The notes below the pieces were generated by a model that had not been told where the DNA came from, searched no databases, and was given only the letters and a program-made list of their open reading frames with translations. The position numbers and the translations under genes are program-made. From the NCBI GenBank assembly GCA_937890135.1, contig CALBYC010000025.1, forward strand, positions 1 through 8,569: 8,569 nucleotides of DNA. The letters run 5' to 3'. Positions 1 through 5,178 of the stretch are shown here, one piece after another. Source of the DNA: an uncultured Parabacteroides sp. Lineage in GTDB: Bacteria; Bacteroidota; Bacteroidia; Bacteroidales; Tannerellaceae. The first letter of the stretch is position 1. Every line of letters starts with the position of its first letter.

Positions 1-332
1 CGCCAGTAGCTGTCGCCGTCGGAATAGTAAAGCTTTCCGTCTTTGGTTGGCAAGAAGGTCAGTACCTTGCGGTCGATGTCGGTTTCCCCTTTTGCTTCCA
101 ACTTTTTCCGGATATGGGATGTCACCACTTGGATGTTGTTCTGCAGCATGTCTACATTCGTGAAGATTAAATGATTGATGCGTTGCAGTACATATTTGGG
201 CTCTCCGTTTTCGGTAGTTACTTTTAATGTATCATTAATGTGTCCGTTGCCGAATGGTTCTGCCGATACCACCTTTTCTTTCAAGTCGAAATTACTTAGA
301 ATTTCCAATAGCTGTTCTTTTGTCTTAGCCAT
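1..332 (-). CDS. Phosphotransferase (APH/NahK-like) sugar kinase, N-terminal part
   Basis: Partial gene: the first 110 codons, cut by the left window edge. The start is the ATG at 332-330, giving MAKTKEQLLEILSNFDLKEK. The motif FGNGHINDTLKV (residues about 29-40) is the nucleotide-binding loop of the aminoglycoside-phosphotransferase fold, followed by YVLQRINHLIF, as in the N-acetylhexosamine 1-kinase (NahK)/mucin-desulfatase-associated branch of the family. Known members phosphorylate GlcNAc, GalNAc or related sugars in the cytoplasm with ATP. The catalytic Asp and metal site lie in the missing part, so activity cannot be checked. There is no signal peptide. It lies 64 bp downstream of the GH110 gene on the same strand and has a -7-like box of its own, so it may be cotranscribed, separately transcribed, or both. 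A role in handling sugars released from host glycans is inferred. Substrate is uncertain; another small-molecule kinase of this fold is possible. Confidence 0.75.
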   Translation of the reverse strand, partial: MAKTKEQLLEILSNFDLKEKVVSAEPFGNGHINDTLKVTTENGEPKYVLQRINHLIFTNVDMLQNNIQVVTSHIRKKLEAKGETDIDRKVLTFLPTKDGKLYYSDGDSYW

Positions 333-364
333 GATATTTTGATTGTTTAAATGCGTTTTAGTGG

Positions 365-372
365 CAAATGTA
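365..372 (-). promoter_or_regulatory. -7 promoter box for the sugar kinase
   Basis: On the minus strand this reads TACATTTG, an exact match to the Bacteroidetes -7 consensus TAnnTTTG, 32 bp upstream of the kinase ATG. No convincing -33 TTTG element is seen at the usual spacing. It lies in the 64-bp gap after the GH110 stop codon, so it would be an internal promoter if the two genes also form an operon. Confidence 0.45.
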
Positions 373-396
373 ATAAAAAATCTTTTAGCCGGGTGC

Positions 397-2220
397 TTAT
401 TTCACCACGATGTCCTTTTCCTTGTCGAATCCCGTGTCGAACCGGTTGTTTTCGATGGTGAAATGGGTGACGTGCTCTAACAGGAAGCGATGGTTGTTCC
501 AGTGGAATGCCGGGTAACTTTTGTTTTGCCGGATGACATTGTTGCGGAAAACCAATCCGTCCACCGATTTGGCATATAGAATCGGTTCGTCGAAGGTGTC
601 GAACTCGTTCTCTTCAATCGTGATGTTGCTGTGGAAGTACTTCTTTTGGGCTTCCAGGTCCGGGATTTCGGGATAAATGGAAATGACTCCGTTGGTGAAT
701 TGGAACATGTTGGTCAACGAGTTGATGAACTTGTTCTTCCGGATGGTGACGTCGTGGCAAGCTCCTGTTTCAAACCAACCGTTGCAGTCGCCGCACAATA
801 GGATGGCAGTCCCGGAGGTGTGGTCGAATACATTATTCTCCACGACTGTTTTTTTAGGGGTACTGAACAAGCTGCCTCTTGCCCGGTTGTTCCGGATGGT
901 GTTGTTGGCAAAATAGACTTCCGGCGTCCACTCCAGGTTTTCTATCCCGTAGGTCCCGTCTTCATTTATGCCCGCCGGCACATTGTCTTCGAATGTGATT
1001 TCGAAAAGTTTGGCTCCGTGCGCCGTAGGCTTGTCCACGGCCTTGATGGAGGAGATCCTGTTCTTTTGGTCAAAGGCCTCCATGGTCTTGGAATCGATGA
1101 ACTGGATGGAATCCCCCTTGAAACCCCATTCAAACCCGTAAGCCTGTTTGTGCATGTAGGCGGCTTGCAAGGTCTTGTCGTCGATGCGTCTCATCACTTT
1201 CAGGTAAGTTCCGTGTACGTTGATGGCATCATCCATCATGCCTTCATACAAGCCGTGTACCGATATGATTTTCCCTTTGCAGCCTGAAAAATGGGTCGCG
1301 TCCGCTTGTGTCGTGTAATAGCGCGAGTCGTCTTCCCCGCGGAGGCAGACGGAAAAATGGTCCAATGTGATGTTTTCGCTCATCTGCGCCAGCACGCCCA
1401 TGCCCTCTGCGTAATGGACGTTGATATTTTCCAAAGTCGTATTTTTGTCGTATGATACGAACACGCCCGGTGCTGGGCGTTCCCAGCCGCGGAAGGCCAC
1501 GACAGTCCCGGGGATTAACTTGCTGTTTCTCCAGGGAGCTTTGAACGTCCGGGGTGCGATTTCCTCGACATTCTTCGTGCCGACGCCTATGTCGCTGGTA
1601 TTGTATACCAATCGCTTGGTGCCTTTTTCAAAAGCAATGCCTGTCTCTTGGTGTATTTCCCATCCTTCGCCCTTGGCGACCAGAGCGCTGTCTTTTATCT
1701 CGTATTGTACCCATGGGGCGACTTTGTATGTGATATACCCGTTCGTCGAGTCGTTTTCTAAGATTTCCACCTGCGCGATATGGGGGTTCTCAAAGTCGAT
1801 GCTGAAGTTCTTCAGCTGGCAGTTCTCCGAGTTGACAAGCGACACGGGCAACATCCTTCCGTGGAAGATGAATTCCGAACCCTGCCCGTCCAGGACTACA
1901 TTTTTCAGCCCTTCCAATGGTATCCCGACCAACTTGGGGTTGTCCTGGTCGTGATTGGAAATGAAATATTCTCGTTCTGCCGCTCCAGCCGGGTAAAAAT
2001 GGTATTCCCCTTTCGGGAACAGCAGAGTGATGGTTCGCTTGCCGTCGGCTTCAGGCGCGATTTCATTCAGGGCATTGGCCACGAGAGGGGATACGTTTAC
2101 CTCTTTCCCCGGGACAATCCCATAATCAGCCAAGTCATAAGTTGTCTTTCCCCTGCAGCTTGCCAATAGCATCATAGCCAACAATGCGGAGGCAGATGCT
2201 GCATAAATAAATTTATTCAT
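397..2220 (-). CDS. glaB: GH110 alpha-1,3-galactosidase (GlaB-like), lipoprotein
   Basis: 607 residues. It is predicted to hydrolyse terminal alpha-1,3-linked galactose, as in blood group B and linear alpha-Gal glycans. Residues 1-22 form a lipoprotein signal with lipobox LASC and Cys22 as lipidation site, so it is probably anchored in the envelope. The central part carries the GH110 signature: TQADATHFSG with Asp307, then GMMDDAINVHG with Asp330-Asp331. The 23/24-residue spacing equals that of the three catalytic-site aspartates I recall from the characterised GH110 enzyme (D321, D344, D345). The C-terminal half has repeated beta-helix-like phrases (VENNVFDH, IRKNKFINS, IEENEFDTF, FRNNVIRQN, IENNRFDTG), fitting the right-handed parallel beta-helix of this family. 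Length is normal and no catalytic residue is missing. The start is the ATG at 2220-2218, which gives a complete signal peptide and lies 28 bp below a -7 box. Whether it acts on branched B antigen only, or also on linear substrate, cannot be told by eye. Confidence 0.9.
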   Translation of the reverse strand: MNKFIYAASASALLAMMLLASCRGKTTYDLADYGIVPGKEVNVSPLVANALNEIAPEADGKRTITLLFPKGEYHFYPAGAAEREYFISNHDQDNPKLVGIPLEGLKNVVLDGQGSEFIFHGRMLPVSLVNSENCQLKNFSIDFENPHIAQVEILENDSTNGYITYKVAPWVQYEIKDSALVAKGEGWEIHQETGIAFEKGTKRLVYNTSDIGVGTKNVEEIAPRTFKAPWRNSKLIPGTVVAFRGWERPAPGVFVSYDKNTTLENINVHYAEGMGVLAQMSENITLDHFSVCLRGEDDSRYYTTQADATHFSGCKGKIISVHGLYEGMMDDAINVHGTYLKVMRRIDDKTLQAAYMHKQAYGFEWGFKGDSIQFIDSKTMEAFDQKNRISSIKAVDKPTAHGAKLFEITFEDNVPAGINEDGTYGIENLEWTPEVYFANNTIRNNRARGSLFSTPKKTVVENNVFDHTSGTAILLCGDCNGWFETGACHDVTIRKNKFINSLTNMFQFTNGVISIYPEIPDLEAQKKYFHSNITIEENEFDTFDEPILYAKSVDGLVFRNNVIRQNKSYPAFHWNNHRFLLEHVTHFTIENNRFDTGFDKEKDIVVK

Positions 2221-2248
2221 GAAGTGATGATTTTATTGTTTCAGTATG

Positions 2249-2256
2249 CAAATGTA
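2249..2256 (-). promoter_or_regulatory. -7 promoter box for glaB
   Basis: On the minus strand this is TACATTTG, matching TAnnTTTG exactly. It sits 28 bp upstream of the glaB ATG, which would leave a short 5' leader of roughly 20-25 nt. No clear -33 TTTG is present at the expected distance, so the promoter may need an activator or simply be weak. Confidence 0.55.
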
Positions 2257-2300
2257 TGGAATTTTTGCAGAAAGAGATGATGCCTTGTCATGTTTGGTGC

Positions 2301-2318
2301 GTCTCGTAGGAACGGGAC
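2301..2318. repeat. Short inverted repeat upstream of glaB
   Basis: GTCTCGT and ACGGGAC flank a 4-nt spacer; the arms are complementary apart from one G-T wobble. The repeat lies about 45 bp upstream of the glaB -7 box, where an activator could bind. The rest of 2257-2441 holds no gene that I can support. Function is unknown and a chance repeat is quite possible. Confidence 0.25.
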
Positions 2319-2441
2319 ATGAAAATCCTTGCGGTGAAACCGGAAAACAGTCGCAATGGAATGAGGATTTGTTCTCAATGAAAAAATAAAGGGGCCGAGG
2401 CTTTTTTTATGGAAAATGAAGGCTACTTGGAATAAAGTTTA

Positions 2442-2449
2442 TACATTTG
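2442..2449 (+). promoter_or_regulatory. -7 promoter box of the cobalamin-regulated operon
   Basis: TACATTTG matches the Bacteroidetes -7 consensus TAnnTTTG and is directly followed by the riboswitch. Transcription would start near 2453-2457, just before the first aptamer stem, as expected for a riboswitch leader. A good -33 element is not visible. Confidence 0.6.
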
Positions 2450-2454
2450 CGAAG

Positions 2455-2640
2455 TTTTTCGGTGAAGCCGGCATGTAAAGTTCGATGGCGGCTTGAAAAG
2501 GGAATCCGGTGCAAATCCGGAACAGTACCCGCTACTGTAAACGCTATTTGGAGAAGGTCAAACGTTCCTCATGCCACTGCAACCAAGGATTGCGGGAAGG
2601 CGGATCTTCAGCGAAGTCAGGAAACCTGCCGGGATATGCA
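2455..2640 (+). ncRNA. Cobalamin riboswitch (adenosylcobalamin-type aptamer)
   Basis: The conserved core is easy to read. Stem P2 pairs AAGCCG (2465-2470) with CGGCTT (2489-2494). A hairpin pairs TCCGG (2505-2509) with CCGGA (2517-2521) around the GGTGCAAAT-like segment. ACAGT (2522-2526) pairs with ACTGT (2534-2538) around ACCCGCT, and GGG at 2500-2502 can pair with CCC at 2528-2530. The B12 box follows at 2613-2630 (AAGTCAGGAAACCTGCC), with CAGG/CCTG closing a small hairpin. Outer ends are approximate. Known members bind cobalamin and usually repress the downstream gene, in Bacteroidetes mostly uptake genes. Here the leader ends about 80 nt before the cobaltochelatase start, so the three-gene operon is predicted to be expressed when B12 is scarce. 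A small open reading frame overlapping the aptamer (2447-2710) is not considered real. Confidence 0.93.
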
Positions 2641-2649
2641 TAAGCCGGT

Positions 2650-2679
2650 CGACGAGATTTCCGGGATTAGAAATCGTCG
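2650..2679 (+). promoter_or_regulatory. Expression-platform hairpin of the riboswitch
   Basis: The arms 2650-2661 (CGACGAGATTTC) and 2670-2679 (GAAATCGTCG) pair over 10 bp with a 2-nt bulge and an 8-nt loop. The hairpin lies between the B12 box and the translation start and ends one base before an in-frame upstream ATG at 2680. No run of U follows directly, so a translational switch is more likely than an intrinsic terminator. Which aptamer segment competes with it is not resolved. Confidence 0.5.
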
Positions 2680-2718
2680 ATGGATATTTTTAGATTTGTT
2701 TATTTACTAATAATTCGT

Positions 2719-3657
2719 ATGATGAAGATTAAAGTTATGTTCATAGCTTGTATGGCTATGCTTTGTGGCGTATTGGGCTCGGTCAAGGCCGAAGGGATTT
2801 TTACGCCTTCCAACATCTTTGAAAATTTGGGAAAGGGAGACAAGGCCGCACTGTTGATGGTCTATTTCGGGACGACTCATGACGACACGAGGGCATTGAC
2901 CATCGATGCCATGACCCGGAAAGTAAAAGAAACATTCCCCATGGTGGAAGTAAGGGAAGCTTTTACTTCACGCATCGTCCTGTACCGTTTGGCAAAACGG
3001 GGAATTGCAAAGAAGAACCCGATAGAGGCCTTGGCCCAACTGAAGGCGGACGGTTACACCCATATTCTGGTGCAGTCCGCCAACATCATAGACGGGGTGG
3101 AGATGGAGTCGCTCCGCAAAGACGTTGCGCAGGTCGGATTCCTTTTCAAGGAAATTCGAGTGGGGCTTCCTTTGCTGTATTCCCCGGAAGATTACAAGCA
3201 AGTGATAGAGGCTCTTCTTCCAAAAGGCAAAGAGAATGCGGCCAATATCTTGGTAGGTCACGGGACGTACAAGCCGGAGACAGCGCAATATGCCATGCTG
3301 GATTATATGCTTCAAGCGGAAGGGCACAAGAATTTCACGGTAGGCACGGTCGAAGGCTATCCTTCATTCGAGGATGCGGTCAATCGCCTTCCGGAACGCC
3401 AGAAGAAAGTAAAAGAAGTGCAGCTGATACCATTCTTGTTCGTCGCAGGCGACCATGCGAAGAATGACATTGCCGTCGACATGAAACAAGCTTTGGAGAA
3501 GAAGGGATACAAAGTCTCCGTGCTGGACGAGGGCCTGGGCCAGAATGCCGCCATATTGGACATTTACATGAAACACATCAAGTATATCATGGATAACAAG
3601 CCCCTTGATATAAATGAAAAGAAAAAGGACTATTCAAAAGGGAAAGATGCCTATTGA
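2719..3657 (+). CDS. cbiK: Exported CbiK-type sirohydrochlorin cobaltochelatase
   Basis: 312 residues from the chosen ATG at 2719 (MMKIK; the ATG at 2722 is equally possible). This start opens a clean signal peptide, MMKIKVMFIACMAMLCGVLG then SVKA, with cleavage likely after Ala24, so the enzyme should be periplasmic. An in-frame ATG at 2680 would add 13 residues and spoil the signal. The body matches the CbiK family: LMVYFGTTHDDTR (about 46-58), YTHILVQSANIIDGVE (113-128), VGHGTYKPE with His181, VEGYPS with Glu212, and FVAGDHAKNDIA with His246. The two His and the Glu correspond to the family's metal-binding catalytic residues. CbiK inserts Co2+ into sirohydrochlorin in anaerobic B12 synthesis, normally in the cytoplasm; an exported form is known from Desulfovibrio vulgaris. 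Here the true substrate could be another tetrapyrrole or metal. It is first in a B12-riboswitch operon, 25 bp before the PepSY gene. The Lys-rich tail (residues 294-312) is unexplained. Confidence 0.9.
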   Translation: MMKIKVMFIACMAMLCGVLGSVKAEGIFTPSNIFENLGKGDKAALLMVYFGTTHDDTRALTIDAMTRKVKETFPMVEVREAFTSRIVLYRLAKRGIAKKNPIEALAQLKADGYTHILVQSANIIDGVEMESLRKDVAQVGFLFKEIRVGLPLLYSPEDYKQVIEALLPKGKENAANILVGHGTYKPETAQYAMLDYMLQAEGHKNFTVGTVEGYPSFEDAVNRLPERQKKVKEVQLIPFLFVAGDHAKNDIAVDMKQALEKKGYKVSVLDEGLGQNAAILDIYMKHIKYIMDNKPLDINEKKKDYSKGKDAY

Positions 3658-3682
3658 TAAATAATAGCCAATAAAGTATATC

Positions 3683-5164
3683 ATGAACATTTTTAGAAAA
3701 TTCATCTCCGGGTTCCATCGGATACTCGGAGTGCTCCTTTGTTTACTTTTTTTCATGTGGTTCGCTTCTGGGATAGTAATGATATATCATTCATTCCCAA
3801 GAGCTTCACAAGAATATAAGCTGCAAAGGCAGGCGGCTCTCCGTGCTGCGGACTTACTGCCGATGGATTCGTTGATGAGCATGTTTCCGGACACGGCAAG
3901 CCTCCAGTCCGCATCCGTGGAGATGCGTTTTGACCGTCCGGCCATATCGATGCGGGGCAAGGGAGTTCCTCCGGCGTTGTATATGGACGATTTTGGGCCG
4001 GTTGAAAAGTTTGATGAAGCGGTTCGCCTGAAAACCCTTCAGCTTTGGTGCTCTTCTCCAATCCTGAAAATTGACACTTTGGAGAAGGTCGACCAATGGA
4101 TTCCCTTCGGCGGATATAACAAGGAGATGCCCATCTATAAATACTATTTTGCCGATGACGAGTCCCATCAATTATATATGAGCTCCAAGGACGGGAGAGT
4201 CCTGCAATTCACCGACAAAGAAAGCCGTTTCTGGGCATGGGTCGGCGCCATCCCTCATTGGGTCTATTTCACGTCGCTCCGCCAGCACCAGACGCTCTGG
4301 ATTGAATTTGTGAAATGGACTGCCGGAATCGGATGTATCATGTGTTTGCTGGGTTTCGTCTTGGCCTTTATAGATTGGAGGAAACAGAAGGGAAAAGGCT
4401 TTTTCCATTCTCCATATCAAAAACGTTGGTATAAATGGCATTTTGTGTCGGGGGTCGTGTTCGGGCTGTTCGCCATAACCTTTGCCTTCAGCGGCTTGAT
4501 GTCACTCCGCGACATTCCAGATTGGATGAAGAAAGCCCCGAAAACGGAGAAAAGAAGGGGAGGGGGCATGTTCCCGTCCCGAATGAATTCCATGTTGCCG
4601 TTGGATGCTTATAAGTTGGACTACCGCCAAGTTGTTGCGGCTTCGGACAGCGTCAAGTCGATAACTTGGTCCTCTTGGAACCGGTATCCTTACTATACGG
4701 TGCGATACAGCCATTCTTCTGTTCGCATTGATGCTTCGGATACGACGCAGATAAAGCCATTTGTCTTGACCGAGGAGATGATCCGGAAAGATGTTGCCCG
4801 TCAATTGGGGGACAGCGTTCAATGGAAAATGGATTTGTTGACGACCGAGGACCAAGATTATTACGGAAGGAAAAAGGAGCGTGTCCCTTTGCCCGTGTAC
4901 CGCATCATCGTAGACGACGACATGCACACAAGGATGTATTACAACCCTACGACTTTGCGGAAGCGGACGGTGGACGATGACGGCCGTACAAGACGTTTCC
5001 TGTATAGCGGGTTGCACAGCTTGAACATCAAGTTCTTGACGGACCGCCCCGTTTTATGGAACATAGTCATGTATACGCTCATGTTGGGCGGCACGTTCCT
5101 CTCGCTGACCGGAATAGTCGTCTCAGTCAAATGGATTATAAGAAAAGTGAAAAGATCTATTTAA
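3683..5164 (+). CDS. PepSY-associated four-helix membrane protein
   Basis: 493 residues. Four hydrophobic helices are visible at about 13-35, 208-230, 254-275 and 459-483. The short loop 231-252 and both termini are rich in Lys and Arg, which places them in the cytoplasm. Two large segments (36-207 and 276-458) then face the periplasm. Each contains a PepSY-like stretch: YMSSKDGRVLQF (165-176) and YRIIVDDDMHTRMYYNP (406-422). Four His lie near helix ends in conserved contexts: FHR (12), IPHW (192), WHF (253) and LHS (445); in PepSY_TM proteins such His are candidate haem ligands. Relatives such as FpvG help reduce siderophore-bound iron at the inner membrane. By analogy this protein may transfer electrons to, or help release metal from, the ligand brought in by the receptor encoded 14 bp downstream. 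Function is inferred from family and context only. The start ATG at 3683 gives the canonical N-terminal anchor. Confidence 0.85.
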   Translation: MNIFRKFISGFHRILGVLLCLLFFMWFASGIVMIYHSFPRASQEYKLQRQAALRAADLLPMDSLMSMFPDTASLQSASVEMRFDRPAISMRGKGVPPALYMDDFGPVEKFDEAVRLKTLQLWCSSPILKIDTLEKVDQWIPFGGYNKEMPIYKYYFADDESHQLYMSSKDGRVLQFTDKESRFWAWVGAIPHWVYFTSLRQHQTLWIEFVKWTAGIGCIMCLLGFVLAFIDWRKQKGKGFFHSPYQKRWYKWHFVSGVVFGLFAITFAFSGLMSLRDIPDWMKKAPKTEKRRGGGMFPSRMNSMLPLDAYKLDYRQVVAASDSVKSITWSSWNRYPYYTVRYSHSSVRIDASDTTQIKPFVLTEEMIRKDVARQLGDSVQWKMDLLTTEDQDYYGRKKERVPLPVYRIIVDDDMHTRMYYNPTTLRKRTVDDDGRTRRFLYSGLHSLNIKFLTDRPVLWNIVMYTLMLGGTFLSLTGIVVSVKWIIRKVKRSI

Positions 5165-5178
5165 AATAAAGACAAACA

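Noticed and set aside
381..411. Possible terminator on the minus strand after glaB (GGTG/CACC then a T-rich run)
   Set aside because: The stem is only 4 bp and the T run is 10 bases away from it; too weak to call, although it would agree with separate transcription of the kinase.
820..1954. Long plus-strand open frames (820-1287 and 1421-1954) opposite glaB
   Set aside because: They lie antisense to a well-supported GH110 gene, have no recognisable motif and no promoter; they are by-products of its codon use.
2381..2410. Possible terminator (GGGGCCGAGGC followed by seven T)
   Set aside because: The GCC/GGC arms leave only a 2-nt loop, so no stable hairpin forms, and no plus-strand gene ends upstream of it.
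2447..2710. 87-residue open frame on the plus strand
   Set aside because: It runs through the conserved cobalamin aptamer, whose sequence is explained by RNA structure; the peptide has no family features.
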